64,000 nt of DNA from Yersinia canariae. Lineage in GTDB: Bacteria > Pseudomonadota > Gammaproteobacteria > Enterobacterales > Enterobacteriaceae. Where the stretch lies: contig NZ_CP043727.1 of assembly GCF_009831415.1 (NCBI RefSeq), positions 1,364,001-1,428,000 of the forward strand, read 5' to 3'. The position numbers and the translations under genes are program-made. Positions 1 to 10,398 of the stretch are shown in pieces. The stretch's first letter is position 1. Each line of letters starts with the position of its first letter. Below the pieces are notes generated by a model. The model saw only the letters and a program-made list of their open reading frames with translations. It was not told the DNA's origin and made no database searches.

Positions 1-357
1 GTGAATAATATCCGCAAAGAGTATGGCAGTGACAAATATGAAGTCATTGTCCCGCCAGTCGATATTTTAGCGGAATTCCCAGTAGCTTGGGTGGATAAAA
101 ATGTCGAGAAGAATGGCACTGAGAAAGCGGCCAAAGCTTACCTCACTTACCTTTATAGCCCACCGGCACAGCAGGTCATTACCAGCTTTAACTACCGTGT
201 TTATGATAAAGCGGCGATGGAAGCCGCTAAATCTCAATTCCCTGAGACCAAATTATTCCGGGTTGAAGAGCAGTTCGGTAGCTGGCCACAAGTGATGAGT
301 ACTCACTTCGCCACTGGTGGCGTGCTGGATAAATTGTTAGCAGAAGGTCATCAGTAA
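1..357 (+). CDS. cysP: Thiosulfate/sulfate-binding periplasmic protein CysP (3' part)
   Basis: C-terminal 118 residues of a periplasmic sulfate/thiosulfate-binding protein, cut by the window edge, so the first codon here is not the true start. The segments [23 protein letters not shown] and [14 protein letters not shown] match the end of enterobacterial CysP better than Sbp. The protein delivers ligand to the CysTWA ABC importer. Its stop overlaps the cysT start by one base (TAATG), as expected for a translationally coupled cysPTWA operon. Confidence 0.9.
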   Translation: MNNIRKEYGSDKYEVIVPPVDILAEFPVAWVDKNVEKNGTEKAAKAYLTYLYSPPAQQVITSFNYRVYDKAAMEAAKSQFPETKLFRVEEQFGSWPQVMSTHFATGGVLDKLLAEGHQ

Positions 358-1190
358 TGTTGTCGGCATCCAGTAAACGGGTTTTGCCCGGATTCACCCT
401 CAGTCTTGGGAGCAGCCTGCTTTACACCTGCCTGATCTTGTTATTACCGCTCAGCGCATTAGTGATGCAAGTTGCCCAAATGACTTGGGCACAGTACTGG
501 GAGGTGATTACCAACCCTCAGGTCGTCGCTGCTTATAAAGTGACCTTGCTGGCAGCCGGCGTTGCAAGTGTATTCAATGCGGTATTTGGCATGTTGATGG
601 CTTGGATTCTGACACGCTATCAATTCCCCGGCCGCAGTTTGCTTGATGGTTTGATGGATTTGCCATTTGCCTTACCGACTGCGGTGGCGGGCCTGACACT
701 GGCAACCTTGTTCTCTACCACGGGCTGGTATGGGGCCTGGTTAAATGAATTCGGTATCAAAGTATCTTTCACTTGGTTAGGAATTGCGGTCGCCATGGCG
801 TTTACCAGCTTGCCATTTGTGGTGCGCACGGTGCAGCCAGTATTGGAAGAGTTGGGGCCGGAATATGAAGAAGCGGCTGAAACCTTAGGTGCCAGCCGTT
901 GGCAGAGTTTCCGTCTGGTGGTGATGCCCGAACTGGCTCCGGCATTATTGGCGGGGACCGCATTGTCCTTTACCCGCAGTCTGGGTGAGTTCGGGGCGGT
1001 TATTTTTATCGCCGGTAACATCGCCTGGAAAACCGAAGTGACTTCGCTGATGATTTTCATCCGCCTGCAAGAATTTGATTATCCGGCGGCCAGCGCCATT
1101 GCCTCCGTCATTCTGATGGTCTCACTGGTACTGCTGTTCGGCATTAACACGTTACAAAGTCGCTTTGGTCGGCGGATAGGGGGGCATTGA
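357..1190 (+). CDS. cysT: Sulfate/thiosulfate ABC transporter permease CysT
   Basis: Inner-membrane permease (277 aa) of the sulfate importer. It has about six hydrophobic segments, and the EAA loop that contacts the ATPase is visible at about residues 171-190 (EEAAETLGAS). It pairs with CysW to form the channel, with CysA supplying ATP hydrolysis and CysP the substrate. Its start overlaps the cysP stop, and its stop (TGA, 1188-1190) overlaps the cysW start. Also called cysU. Confidence 0.95.
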   Translation: MLSASSKRVLPGFTLSLGSSLLYTCLILLLPLSALVMQVAQMTWAQYWEVITNPQVVAAYKVTLLAAGVASVFNAVFGMLMAWILTRYQFPGRSLLDGLMDLPFALPTAVAGLTLATLFSTTGWYGAWLNEFGIKVSFTWLGIAVAMAFTSLPFVVRTVQPVLEELGPEYEEAAETLGASRWQSFRLVVMPELAPALLAGTALSFTRSLGEFGAVIFIAGNIAWKTEVTSLMIFIRLQEFDYPAASAIASVILMVSLVLLFGINTLQSRFGRRIGGH

Positions 1191-2065
1191 TGGCTGATAT
1201 TACAGAGTTTAATGGTGTGGCCCGCCCTCCAATCAACTGGGGTAAATGGACGCTGATCGCCATTGGCGCATTGTTCTCATTTTTACTGCTGGTCATTCCG
1301 ATGGTGTGGATTTTCATCACTGCTTTCTCGAAAGGGATTGCGGTGGTTGGGCAGAATTTATTTGACCCGGACATGCTACACGCCATTTGGCTGACGGTAT
1401 TGGTGGCACTGATTACTGTGCCAGTGAATTTGGTGTTTGGTGTGGTACTGGCATGGTTGGTGACGCGGTTTGTGTTCCCGGGCCGTCAGTTATTGATGAC
1501 ATTAATTGATATTCCTTTTGCTGTTTCCCCCGTGGTTGCTGGCCTGATGTATCTGCTGTTTTACGGCTCAAACGGTGTGGTGGGGGGCTGGCTGGATTCT
1601 CACGACATCCAATTGATGTTCTCCTGGCCCGGAATGGTGCTGGTGACTATCTTCGTGACCTGCCCATTTGTGGTGCGCGAATTGGTGCCGGTCATGATGA
1701 GCCAAGGCAGTCAGGAAGATGAGGCTGCCGTATTGCTGGGGGCCTCCGGCTGGCAAATGTTCCGCCGCGTGACCTTGCCCAACATCCGCTGGGCATTGCT
1801 GTATGGCGTGGTGTTAACCAATGCCCGCGCGATTGGTGAATTTGGCGCGGTTTCGGTGGTATCCGGTTCTATTCGTGGCGAGACTTACACCTTGCCGCTG
1901 CAAGTTGAGTTGTTGCATCAGGATTACAATACCGCCGGGGCATTTACCGCCGCCGCGTTACTGACCCTGATGGCAATAGTGACCCTTTTTCTGAAAAGTG
2001 GCCTGCAATGGCGCTTAGCGCGTCAAGTTGTTCGTCTCGAACAGGAGCAAAAGCATGAGCATTGA
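1190..2065 (+). CDS. cysW: Sulfate/thiosulfate ABC transporter permease CysW
   Basis: Second permease subunit (291 aa from ATG 1190), paralogous to CysT, with an EAA loop near residues 177-190 ([10 protein letters not shown]). I chose the ATG at 1190 over an in-frame TTG at 1187 because it forms the usual TGATG overlap with the cysT stop. The end overlaps the cysA start by 11 bp. CysW with CysT makes the transmembrane path for sulfate and thiosulfate. Confidence 0.94.
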   Translation: MADITEFNGVARPPINWGKWTLIAIGALFSFLLLVIPMVWIFITAFSKGIAVVGQNLFDPDMLHAIWLTVLVALITVPVNLVFGVVLAWLVTRFVFPGRQLLMTLIDIPFAVSPVVAGLMYLLFYGSNGVVGGWLDSHDIQLMFSWPGMVLVTIFVTCPFVVRELVPVMMSQGSQEDEAAVLLGASGWQMFRRVTLPNIRWALLYGVVLTNARAIGEFGAVSVVSGSIRGETYTLPLQVELLHQDYNTAGAFTAAALLTLMAIVTLFLKSGLQWRLARQVVRLEQEQKHEH

Positions 2066-3146
2066 GATTGATAATATCAGCAAGTATTTTGGTCGCACCA
2101 AAGTACTAAATGACATCACACTTGATATTCCTTCTGGCCAAATGGTGGCTTTGCTTGGCCCTTCTGGTTCGGGAAAAACCACCTTATTGCGCATTATTGC
2201 CGGGTTGGAGAACCAAAACGCTGGGCGTTTAAGTTTCCACGGCACTGATGTCAGCCGTTTGCATGCCCGCGACCGGCGTGTTGGCTTTGTTTTCCAGCAT
2301 TACGCGCTATTTCGTCATATGACGGTGTTCGATAACATTGCTTTTGGTTTGACGGTGTTACCTCGCCGTGAGCGGCCCAATGCGGCGGCTATCAAACAGA
2401 AAGTCGCGCAGTTGCTGGAAATGGTGCAATTGGGCCATCTGGCTAGCCGCTATCCATCACAACTTTCTGGCGGTCAAAAACAGCGCGTAGCTCTTGCGCG
2501 TGCGCTGGCGGTTGAGCCGCAAATTCTGCTGCTGGATGAGCCTTTTGGCGCGCTGGATGCACAGGTTCGTAAAGAGCTGCGCCGTTGGCTGCGCCAGCTG
2601 CACGAAGAATTGAAATTCACCAGTGTTTTTGTCACACACGACCAGGAAGAAGCAATGGAAGTGGCGGATCGCGTGGTGGTGATGAGTCAGGGCAATATTG
2701 AGCAGGTCGGGACGCCAGATGAAGTGTGGCGGGACCCAGCAACACGTTTTGTGTTGGAATTCCTGGGTGAAGTTAATCGTCTGAGTGGCGAAATTCGCGG
2801 TTCACAATTATTTATCGGCGCTCATCACTGGCCGCTGGATTTAGCGCCAATGCACCAAGGCAGTGTGGATCTCTTCCTGCGCCCTTGGGAGATGGAGGTC
2901 AGCACACAATCAAGCTCACGTTGCCCGTTGCCGGTTCAGGTGCTTGAAGTTAGCCCGCGTGGCCATTTCTGGCAACTGACGGTGCAACCTATTGGTTGGC
3001 ATCAGGATCCTATTAGTGTGGTATTGCCGGAAGGTAACATCGACGCGCCGGTGCGTGGCAATCGTTATTATGTTGGCGGATTAAATGCTCGCTTATATTC
3101 TGGCGATCAATTATTGCAACCCATTGCTTTAGCCCAAAGCGCCTGA
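2055..3146 (+). CDS. cysA: Sulfate/thiosulfate ABC transporter ATPase CysA
   Basis: ABC ATPase, 363 aa from the ATG giving [10 protein letters not shown]. It shows Walker [10 protein letters not shown] (about 35-43), Q-loop FQHYALF, signature LSGGQKQR (137-144), Walker B ILLLDEP (157-163) and switch His in VTHDQEEA (about 195). The C-terminal 120 residues form the regulatory TOBE-like region of this subfamily. It energises CysTW and closes the transporter operon; a hairpin terminator follows at 3171. Confidence 0.95.
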   Translation: MSIEIDNISKYFGRTKVLNDITLDIPSGQMVALLGPSGSGKTTLLRIIAGLENQNAGRLSFHGTDVSRLHARDRRVGFVFQHYALFRHMTVFDNIAFGLTVLPRRERPNAAAIKQKVAQLLEMVQLGHLASRYPSQLSGGQKQRVALARALAVEPQILLLDEPFGALDAQVRKELRRWLRQLHEELKFTSVFVTHDQEEAMEVADRVVVMSQGNIEQVGTPDEVWRDPATRFVLEFLGEVNRLSGEIRGSQLFIGAHHWPLDLAPMHQGSVDLFLRPWEMEVSTQSSSRCPLPVQVLEVSPRGHFWQLTVQPIGWHQDPISVVLPEGNIDAPVRGNRYYVGGLNARLYSGDQLLQPIALAQSA

Positions 3147-3170
3147 TAAGTTTTTCTTTATACGGCGAAC

Positions 3171-3196
3171 AAAGGTGGCCTAATAGCCGCCTTTTT
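3171..3196 (+). terminator. Terminator between cysA and cysM
   Basis: Inverted repeat GGTGGC / GCCGCC with a six-base loop, flanked by AAA upstream and TTTTTCTTT downstream. It fits a Rho-independent terminator that attenuates cysPTWA transcription before cysM. Confidence 0.7.
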
Positions 3197-3231
3197 CTTT
3201 TATTGAAATCAATTCAAGTTAGGTAATTAAC

Positions 3232-4113
3232 GTGACGACCCTTGAACACTGCATTGGCAACACCCCACTGGTAAAACTGCAACGCTTGAGTCAAGGGCTA
3301 AATGCGGAGATTTGGGTCAAATTGGAAGGCAATAACCCTGCCGGTTCGGTGAAAGACAGGGCAGCACTGGCGATGATCCAACGCGCAGAGTTACGCGGGG
3401 AAATAGCTCCGGGTGATGAATTGATCGAGGCAACTAGCGGTAATACTGGCATTGCGCTGGCGATGATTGCCGCCTTGAAAGGTTATCAGCTGAAATTACT
3501 GATGCCCGAAAACATGAGTCTGGAGCGTCAGGCCGCCATGCGCGCTTACGGTGCCGAGTTAATTTTGGTCAGCCGTGAGCAGGGAATGGAGGGCGCACGC
3601 GATCAAGCATTGCAGATGCAGGCCAATGGCCAGGGCAAGGTGCTGGATCAGTTCAATAATACCGATAATCCGTATGCGCATTTCACTGGTACAGGGCCGG
3701 AGATTTGGCAACAAACTGCCGGGAGAGTCAGCCATTTTGTCTCCAGCATGGGCACTACCGGTACCATTACCGGTGTTAGCCAATATCTGAAAAGTCAGAA
3801 TCCAGATGTCACTATTATTGGCTTGCAACCAGCAGAAGGTAGCAGTATTCCAGGGATTCGCCGCTGGTCTGCGGAATATATGCCGGGAATTTTTCGCCCT
3901 GAGTTGGTGGATCAGGTGTTGGATGTCACGCAGATTTCAGCCGAACAGACCATGCGCCGGCTGGCAACAGAAGAGGGGATTTTCTGTGGTGTCAGTTCCG
4001 GTGGCGCGGTAGCGGGAGCATTAAGAGTGGCAGCCGAAAACCCGGGAGCAGTGATTGTGGCGATTATATGTGATCGCGGTGACCGCTATTTATCGACTGG
4101 AGTATTTGAATAA
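3232..4113 (+). CDS. cysM: Cysteine synthase B, CysM
   Basis: PLP-dependent O-acetylserine sulfhydrylase B (293 aa), which makes cysteine from O-acetylserine and sulfide, or S-sulfocysteine from thiosulfate. The PLP lysine is in NPAGSVKDRAAL (K41), the SGNTG substrate loop is at about residues 69-73, and the phosphate-binding GTTGTITG is present. GTG start at 3232, about 85 bp after cysA. Shorter than the cysK paralogue at 12880, as is usual for CysM. Expected to be CysB-controlled with the upstream operon. Confidence 0.95.
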   Translation: MTTLEHCIGNTPLVKLQRLSQGLNAEIWVKLEGNNPAGSVKDRAALAMIQRAELRGEIAPGDELIEATSGNTGIALAMIAALKGYQLKLLMPENMSLERQAAMRAYGAELILVSREQGMEGARDQALQMQANGQGKVLDQFNNTDNPYAHFTGTGPEIWQQTAGRVSHFVSSMGTTGTITGVSQYLKSQNPDVTIIGLQPAEGSSIPGIRRWSAEYMPGIFRPELVDQVLDVTQISAEQTMRRLATEEGIFCGVSSGGAVAGALRVAAENPGAVIVAIICDRGDRYLSTGVFE

Positions 4114-4346
4114 GGGTCATAGCCCTTTGCAGCCCTGCGCTCAGGCGCGAAATAAGACCGCCGCCGTCCCTGGCGGCAATATCTCTGATTGCACTCAACA
4201 TCACAAGATAAAGTCCAAACCCTATTTTTTGGCTTTAATATTAAAAGCATATTTGAGTACTCTTTGGCGATTGAAGCATAACAGGCGAGGTAAGCTGTGA
4301 AGTGCTAATAGCCGAATCCATCTATTCAATATCAACCTAATCAAAC
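4114..4346. other. Intergenic region cysM-macB
   Basis: 233 bp between the convergent ends of cysM and macB. A GC-rich hairpin GCCGCC-GTCCCT-GGCGGC lies near 4160 but has no clear T-tract. I see no coding potential. Confidence 0.5.
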
Positions 4347-6329
4347 TTATTCCCGCTCTAAAGCCCTGATTGGATCCATTTCTGCTGCCCGCCGGGCGGG
4401 GAAAAAGCCAAAAATCACCCCAATTAAACTGGAGCAGATAAACGCCGTGATAATTGATGTCGCGGAGTAAATCATTGAAAAGCTACTGCTAAATTGACTG
4501 AATACCAGGCCAATACCCAGTGACAGCAGCACCCCGAGGCCACCACCGAGCAAGCATACCAGTACGGCTTCAATCAAGAATTGCTGCATAATATCGCTCG
4601 CGCGCGCGCCAACCGCCATGCGCACCCCAATCTCTTTGGTGCGCTCTGTGACAGAAACCAGCATGATATTCATCACCCCAATCCCGCCGACAATTAATGA
4701 GATAACCGCAATCATCGACACTAACAATGTCATGGTCGACGTGGTTTTCTCAATGGTTTGGCGGATGCTGTCGGTGTTCATGACGAAAAAATCCTGTGTC
4801 CCGTGGCGTTGAGCCAATAGTTTGGTCACCCCCTGCTCGGCATTCGCCAGATCAATATCATCGTTAACGCGCACAGTGATACTTTTCAAATAGGACTGCC
4901 CGAGCATACGTTTCATTGCGGTGGTGTAGGGGATCCACACGTTGAGATTCTCATCACTGCCAAATCCACTCTGTTTTTTGGCCGCGACACCAATCACCCG
5001 GCAGGGCAGTGAGCCGAGCAAAATGACTTTTCCAATAGGCGTTTCGCCATTGGGAAACAGCTTATCGCGGGTGTTTTCATCAATCACGGCTTCTTGCATC
5101 AGATTATTGACACTGCTGCGGTTAAACGCCATTCCTTGGTCGAGGGTATAACCGCGCACCAGAAAATATTGCTCACCGACACCATTGACCGTGCCAGTGA
5201 CTGATTTATTGCCATAACGCAAAGTGGTACTGGTGGATACCGTCGGCGTCACACTGTGGATATAGCCTTGTTGTGCTAAAGCATCAGCATCAGAGGCCCG
5301 TAGCGTGTGAATTGCGGCTGAGCGCATATCCCCGAAATCTTTACCGGGGAAAATCTCCAAGGTGCTGGTGCCCATTGAATTGATGTTCGCCAAAACCTGC
5401 TGTTGTGACCCCTTACCCAATGCCACAACAGAGACCACAGAAGCAATGCCGATAATAATCCCCAGCATGGTCAGCAAGGTGCGCAAGCGCTGTGCCGTCA
5501 TCGCTATCAGTGCCATTTTGAACGCCTCTTGCAGGCGATCCCATTGCGCTTTCCACGCGGTTAGTGGCGCTTTATTGGCTAACTCCGGCGCTATTATTGC
5601 GTGGGTTTTCGCTGGCGGTTCTGGCGGTGACATTTGCCTGTCAGCGATGACCTCGCCGTCCTTAAGCTCGATAATCCGCTGAGCATGTTCTGCAATCGAC
5701 ATGTCATGGGTGACAATCACCACGGTATGACCTTGCCGGTGTAAGTCTTTCAGGATATTTAAGACTTCAGTACCACTGCGGGTATCCAGTGCGCCAGTTG
5801 GCTCGTCGGCTAGAATAACCTCGCCACCATTCATCAGCGCTCTGGCGATACTGACTCGCTGTTGTTGCCCGCCGGAAAGTTGGTTTGGGCGATAATCCAA
5901 CCGGTCAACCAATCCGAGGCGGGTTAGCAGGCTGGTTGCTCGCTGATGGCGCTTTTGGCTATCTACACCCGCATAAATAGCTGGAATTTCGACATTTTCT
6001 CGTGCGCTCAAATCATTCAGTAAATGGTAGCGCTGAAAAATAAAGCCAAAATGTTCCCGGCGTAATTCGGCTAATTCATTGCTGCCCAGATGCTGGGGGA
6101 TGCGCCCTGCCACCAGATATTCGCCTGAACTGGGTTTATCCAGACAGCCGAGAATGTTCATAAGTGTTGATTTACCTGAGCCAGATGCGCCGACAATCGC
6201 CACCATTTCACCGCTGTGGATTGTCAGATTGATATTTTTCAGCACCTGAACTGTTTCTTCACCCGTAACAAACCAGCGGCTGACATTATCGAGTTGGAGC
6301 AGGATATTACCTTGATTGAGAGTGGGCAT
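4347..6329 (-). CDS. macB: Macrolide/peptide efflux ABC transporter MacB
   Basis: Fused ABC ATPase-permease (660 aa) of the MacAB-TolC tripartite pump. The N-terminal ATPase has Walker [10 protein letters not shown], signature LSGGQQQR, Walker B VILADEP and switch His VIVTHD. It is followed by the first membrane helix (about 285), a large periplasmic domain and three C-terminal helices (FtsX-like). It exports macrolides, enterotoxin or haem-type substrates in relatives. It follows macA with a 3-bp gap on the minus strand. Confidence 0.93.
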   Translation of the reverse strand: MPTLNQGNILLQLDNVSRWFVTGEETVQVLKNINLTIHSGEMVAIVGASGSGKSTLMNILGCLDKPSSGEYLVAGRIPQHLGSNELAELRREHFGFIFQRYHLLNDLSARENVEIPAIYAGVDSQKRHQRATSLLTRLGLVDRLDYRPNQLSGGQQQRVSIARALMNGGEVILADEPTGALDTRSGTEVLNILKDLHRQGHTVVIVTHDMSIAEHAQRIIELKDGEVIADRQMSPPEPPAKTHAIIAPELANKAPLTAWKAQWDRLQEAFKMALIAMTAQRLRTLLTMLGIIIGIASVVSVVALGKGSQQQVLANINSMGTSTLEIFPGKDFGDMRSAAIHTLRASDADALAQQGYIHSVTPTVSTSTTLRYGNKSVTGTVNGVGEQYFLVRGYTLDQGMAFNRSSVNNLMQEAVIDENTRDKLFPNGETPIGKVILLGSLPCRVIGVAAKKQSGFGSDENLNVWIPYTTAMKRMLGQSYLKSITVRVNDDIDLANAEQGVTKLLAQRHGTQDFFVMNTDSIRQTIEKTTSTMTLLVSMIAVISLIVGGIGVMNIMLVSVTERTKEIGVRMAVGARASDIMQQFLIEAVLVCLLGGGLGVLLSLGIGLVFSQFSSSFSMIYSATSIITAFICSSLIGVIFGFFPARRAAEMDPIRALERE

Positions 6330-6332
6330 TGG

Positions 6333-7544
6333 CTACATCCCCATTGGCGGCCCCATACGCGGGGCCTTACTGTTGCTGGCGGTGCGACTCGCCTGACTGA
6401 CAATTACCGGCTCCCCGGCCTGCAAGCCGGAGAGAATCTGGGCATCGACATTATTATTAAGTCCGACAGTCACTTCGCGCGCACTGACCTTGCCATTACC
6501 ATCGACCACCTGTACCTGATAGCGCCCTTTATCATTTTCCAATGCGGTGGCAGGGATAACAACGGCATCTTCAGCCTGATGCAGCACGATATACACCTGC
6601 GCCGTCATCGAAATACGTAATGCTCCGTTTGGGTTAGCGACATCAAACAAGCCGTTATAGTAAATGGCGGTAGTGGTCGAGCTGGAACTGCTACTCGAGC
6701 TTGATGAGGTGGTGGTTTCATCATTGATAGAGTCAGGTGCGGGTTCAATGGCGCGCAGTGTGGCGCTAAAGCGCTGTTCTGGCTCACCTAAAATGGTGAA
6801 GTAAACCGGCATGCCGATTTTGACTTTTACCACGTCAGCTTCAGAAATCTGCGCCTCGACGGTCATGGTGTCGAGTTGTGCGACCTTTATAATGGTGGGG
6901 GCGCTTTGCACCGCATTGACGGTTTGCCCCTCTTCAACGGGAATAGCAACAACTGTGCCGGTAATTGGCGAACTGATTTTGGTATAACCGAGATTGAGCT
7001 TAGCGGTACTGACGGCGATTTCTGCCTGTGCAATTTGAGCATCCAAGGCCTTAATTTCAGCTCCAGTGCTCTCTAATGTTGCTTTGGCGCTGTCAAAATC
7101 AGCCCGCACACCCAGGCCCTTGGCCAGAATTTGTTGCTGCCGTTGGTAGGTCAATTGGTTATTTTTCTGTGTTGCGACTTTGGCTGCGCGCTGGGCCACA
7201 ACATTCTTCAGCGCTTCTTCTGCATCTTTAAGCGCATTTTGCTGAGTAAGATCATCAATTTCAGCGACTAATTGGCCTTTTTCAATCTGTTGACCTAGGG
7301 TGACATGGAGGGCTTTGATTTGCCCTGAAACCTGAGCGCCCACAGTCACCTGTTTTTTTGCCTTGATAGTGCCATCGGCCAGTACGGTTTGTTCCAGAGT
7401 GCGGATTTCTGCCGGGGCGGTGATAAATCCAAGTTTTTCCGGCGGTGAAATGAATCTAAAGAGCAATATTCCGCCGGCAACCAGTAGCACAACAGCCAGC
7501 CCTATAAGGCGTCTTTTCGACCCAGTAACCTTTTGCATAATCAA
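6333..7544 (-). CDS. macA: MacA periplasmic adaptor (membrane fusion protein)
   Basis: RND/ABC-type membrane fusion protein: N-terminal membrane anchor (about residues 12-30), lipoyl/barrel-sandwich halves around a long coiled-coil hairpin (about 100-190), then beta-barrel and membrane-proximal domains (VGAQVSGQIKAL; GLQAGEPVIVSQ). It links MacB to a TolC-type channel. An odd poly-serine run (10 Ser) flanked by Thr lies in the beta-barrel region. Start: TTG at 7544 has AAGGA seven bases upstream; the in-frame ATG at 7538 is the alternative. Confidence 0.9.
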   Translation of the reverse strand: MIMQKVTGSKRRLIGLAVVLLVAGGILLFRFISPPEKLGFITAPAEIRTLEQTVLADGTIKAKKQVTVGAQVSGQIKALHVTLGQQIEKGQLVAEIDDLTQQNALKDAEEALKNVVAQRAAKVATQKNNQLTYQRQQQILAKGLGVRADFDSAKATLESTGAEIKALDAQIAQAEIAVSTAKLNLGYTKISSPITGTVVAIPVEEGQTVNAVQSAPTIIKVAQLDTMTVEAQISEADVVKVKIGMPVYFTILGEPEQRFSATLRAIEPAPDSINDETTTSSSSSSSSSSTTTAIYYNGLFDVANPNGALRISMTAQVYIVLHQAEDAVVIPATALENDKGRYQVQVVDGNGKVSAREVTVGLNNNVDAQILSGLQAGEPVIVSQASRTASNSKAPRMGPPMGM

Positions 7545-7726
7545 TCAAAATTCCTTGAAACACGATGAAGAAAATAGTGAAACCAAATGCCAGGGGATAA
7601 TTTACCGCCAAGGCTGGTGACTGTGAGTTAAGTGAAATTCAAGGATATGTAAGGATTGAGTAAAACTGGCTGCATGCGAGTCAAATAGGCATGAAAATAG
7701 CCGAAATCAGGCCGGAGAGTGAATAC

Positions 7727-8410
7727 ATGAAAATTTTGTTAGTCGATGATGATATTGAACTGGGCACCATGTTGCGGGAATATCTGAGCGGCGAAGGGTT
7801 TAATGCCGAATTGGTATTAACGGGTAAAGAGGGGGTGACAGCAGCCTTGTCCGGGGACTATACCGCCTTGATCCTCGATATTATGCTGCCTGATATGAGT
7901 GGGATTGATGTCTTGCGCCAAGTGCGTAAAAAAAGCCGTTTACCCATTATTATGCTGACAGCCAAAGGCGATAATATTGACCGCGTCATCGGCCTGGAAA
8001 TGGGCGCTGATGACTATATGCCGAAGCCTTGCTACCCGCGTGAATTGGTGGCACGGCTGCGCGCAGTATTACGCCGTTTTGATGAGCATCCTGATGTGTC
8101 ATCGGCTGATAATAGCATCATTATGCAGGGTGACTTGATGCTTAACCCGTCGACTCGCAGCAGTGAATGGCAAGGTAAGCCTTTTGATTTGACTGCTTCG
8201 GAATTTAATTTACTGGAGCTGTTATTGCGCTCGCCAGACCGCGTGGTGACTAAAGATGAGCTTTCCGACAAGGGGTTAGGTCGACCGCGAGAAGCCTATG
8301 ACCGCAGTGTGGATGTGCACATCAGTAATATCAGACAGAAGCTTGCGGCATTGCCGGGGAGTACGTTAAATATTGAAACGGTACGCAGCATTGGCTACCG
8401 CATCAGATAA
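7727..8410 (+). CDS. OmpR/CpxR-family response regulator
   Basis: Receiver domain plus winged-helix DNA-binding domain (227 aa from the ATG giving MKILLVDDD). Acidic pocket DDD at the N-terminus, phospho-acceptor Asp in LILDIMLPDMSG, conserved Thr in IIMLTAKG and Lys in DDYMPKP; the C-terminal wing is TVRSIGYRIR. It resembles CpxR but sits next to macAB rather than at the canonical cpxRA locus, so it is probably a paralogue. Divergent from macA with a 182-bp shared promoter region, which suggests it regulates the pump. Confidence 0.88.
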   Translation: MKILLVDDDIELGTMLREYLSGEGFNAELVLTGKEGVTAALSGDYTALILDIMLPDMSGIDVLRQVRKKSRLPIIMLTAKGDNIDRVIGLEMGADDYMPKPCYPRELVARLRAVLRRFDEHPDVSSADNSIIMQGDLMLNPSTRSSEWQGKPFDLTASEFNLLELLLRSPDRVVTKDELSDKGLGRPREAYDRSVDVHISNIRQKLAALPGSTLNIETVRSIGYRIR

Positions 8411-8435
8411 TCGCCATTAGTGGAGTCAGTCAGAT

Positions 8436-9794
8436 ATGCGTGGACGGTTATTCTGGAAAATTTTGCTGGGGTTTTGGGTCACTTTTATTTTAATGACTCA
8501 GATGTTATGGGTGGTGTTTTCCTTTTATGGTAATCGCCATGAACCCCCTGAGCGCGAGATGGTACGCCAGATTGCTAAACTACAGGTCGCCTCTGCGGCC
8601 TCAGTATTACAAAGCGGGGGATTACCTGCGCTAAATTCCATGATTGCCAACTGGTCGCAGACAGATAAAAGACATTTTTCGGTGTTACCTGTAGCAGAAA
8701 TCCCCCTGGTTACAGCAGAATCATCGGATATGGCACCCCCAAAAAAAGGGCGAGAACCCGAGTTTTATAGCCGAGAAGTGACGACCTGGGTCAAAGGCCT
8801 TGATGGTCAAAACTATCGTATTAGTTACGATATTGATGGGTTTAGGACGGTTAATCAGCCGAATGGCGCGGAACGCCGTGAAATACTGAATATTCCTATC
8901 CCCATGATTTGGATGGGAGTGCTAGGCGGGTTGTTCTTTAGCACATTACTGGCCTGGAATCTGACTCGGCCTATGCGCCTGTTACGTGCCGGTTTTGAAC
9001 GGGTGGCGCAGGGCGATTTATCTGTGCGATTGTTACCTGTCATGCGCCGTCGTCATGATGAACTGACTGAAGTTGCACGGGATTTTGATTCAATGGCTGA
9101 GCGACTGAACGAGTTGGTCAGTGCTCGCGAGCAGTTGCTGCACGATGTTTCCCATGAGTTACGTTCTCCGCTAGCCCGTTTGCAATTAGCTATCGGATTA
9201 GCCCACCAGAACCCCAATAATGTCGAAACTTCCTTGCAGCGCATTGAGCATGAGTCGGAACGCCTCGATAAGATGATTGGTGAGTTATTAGCATTATCAC
9301 GTGCCGAAAACCACAATATCGCCGATGATGATGAGTATTTCGATCTGCATGAGTTAGTGACGGCGGTAGTCAATGATGCTCGCTATGAGGCACAGGTGCC
9401 GGGCGTTGAAATCCTGTTACAGGTCACGCCGCAAGTTGATTATACCGTCAAGGGGAATGCTGAGCTGATGCGGCGGGCGATTGATAATATCGTCCGTAAT
9501 GCGCTGCGTTTCTCCACCCATGGCCAACAGGTCAAAGTGGTACTTTCGTTGATTGATAAGAGTTATCAGATTCAAGTTTCTGACCAAGGGCCGGGGGTTG
9601 ATGAGAGTAAGTTATCCAGCATTTTCGATCCCTTCGTGCGCATTATGTCGGCCGTATCGGGTAAAGGTTACGGCTTAGGGCTGGCGATTACCCGTAAGGT
9701 GATTTTGGCACATGGAGGACAGGTTGAAGCAAAAAACGGTGAACAAGGCGGATTAGTGATTACACTGCGAATTCCACGTTGGATGGTGATTTAG
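8436..9794 (+). CDS. Sensor histidine kinase, CpxA-like
   Basis: Membrane sensor kinase (452 aa): first helix at about residues 8-28, periplasmic segment of about 130 residues, second helix at about 155-175, HAMP, H-box HDVSHELRSPLAR, N-box NIVRNALRFS, then DQGPGV and GKGYGLGLAI ATP-binding motifs. Partner of the response regulator 25 bp upstream. The periplasmic signal is unknown; the location beside macAB points to envelope stress or drug efflux. Confidence 0.88.
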   Translation: MRGRLFWKILLGFWVTFILMTQMLWVVFSFYGNRHEPPEREMVRQIAKLQVASAASVLQSGGLPALNSMIANWSQTDKRHFSVLPVAEIPLVTAESSDMAPPKKGREPEFYSREVTTWVKGLDGQNYRISYDIDGFRTVNQPNGAERREILNIPIPMIWMGVLGGLFFSTLLAWNLTRPMRLLRAGFERVAQGDLSVRLLPVMRRRHDELTEVARDFDSMAERLNELVSAREQLLHDVSHELRSPLARLQLAIGLAHQNPNNVETSLQRIEHESERLDKMIGELLALSRAENHNIADDDEYFDLHELVTAVVNDARYEAQVPGVEILLQVTPQVDYTVKGNAELMRRAIDNIVRNALRFSTHGQQVKVVLSLIDKSYQIQVSDQGPGVDESKLSSIFDPFVRIMSAVSGKGYGLGLAITRKVILAHGGQVEAKNGEQGGLVITLRIPRWMVI

Positions 9795-9800
9795 AAAACA

Positions 9801-9826
9801 AAAACGGCGCCCTTAGGCGCCGTTTT
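9801..9826. terminator. Bidirectional terminator between sensor kinase gene and crr
   Basis: Perfect 11-bp stem AAAACGGCGCC / GGCGCCGTTTT with loop CTTA. The A and T tracts let it act in both directions between the convergent kinase gene and crr. Confidence 0.85.
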
Positions 9827-9840
9827 TCATTCGTATAAAA

Positions 9841-10350
9841 TTATTTCTTAATACGAATAATCGGAGTCTCACCCACGGTGACACTACCAGACAGTTTAAT
9901 CAGTTCTTTAATCTCATCCATGTTGGAGATAACAACCGGAGTCAAAGTAGACTTGGCTTTCTCTTCCAGCAGGGCCAGATTGAACTCAATAACAACATCA
10001 CCTTTCTTGACGCGCTGGCCTTCTTCAGCGATGCGTTTGAAGCCTTCGCCTTTCAGTTCAACAGTATCAATACCGAAGTGGACAAACAGCTCAATGCCGC
10101 TGTCTGATTCGATAGAAAAAGCATGGTTAGTCTCGAAAATTTTACCGATGGTGCCGTCAACAGGAGCAACCATTTTATTGCCTGAAGGCTTGATGGCAAT
10201 ACCATCACCAACGATTTTCTCTGCAAACACAACATCAGGAACATCTTCGATGTTGACGATCTCGCCAGACAACGGAGCTACGATTTCAATAGTGCCACTG
10301 TCTTTTTTATCATCTGAAACCAGTGATTTCAGTTTATCGAACAAACCCAT
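9841..10350 (-). CDS. crr: PTS glucose-specific enzyme IIA, Crr
   Basis: EIIA-Glc (169 aa), the cytoplasmic phosphocarrier that takes phosphate from HPr and passes it to EIICB-Glc; it also controls adenylate cyclase and inducer exclusion. The active His is in [13 protein letters not shown] (H91 counting Met) and the second conserved His in ETNHAFS (H76). Full length for the family. It lies last in ptsH-ptsI-crr, 48 bp after ptsI. Confidence 0.97.
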   Translation of the reverse strand: MGLFDKLKSLVSDDKKDSGTIEIVAPLSGEIVNIEDVPDVVFAEKIVGDGIAIKPSGNKMVAPVDGTIGKIFETNHAFSIESDSGIELFVHFGIDTVELKGEGFKRIAEEGQRVKKGDVVIEFNLALLEEKAKSTLTPVVISNMDEIKELIKLSGSVTVGETPIIRIKK

Positions 10351-10398
10351 GATCTTCTCCTAAGTATTTATATTGGGCAGCGTTCCAGTATCGTGGAA

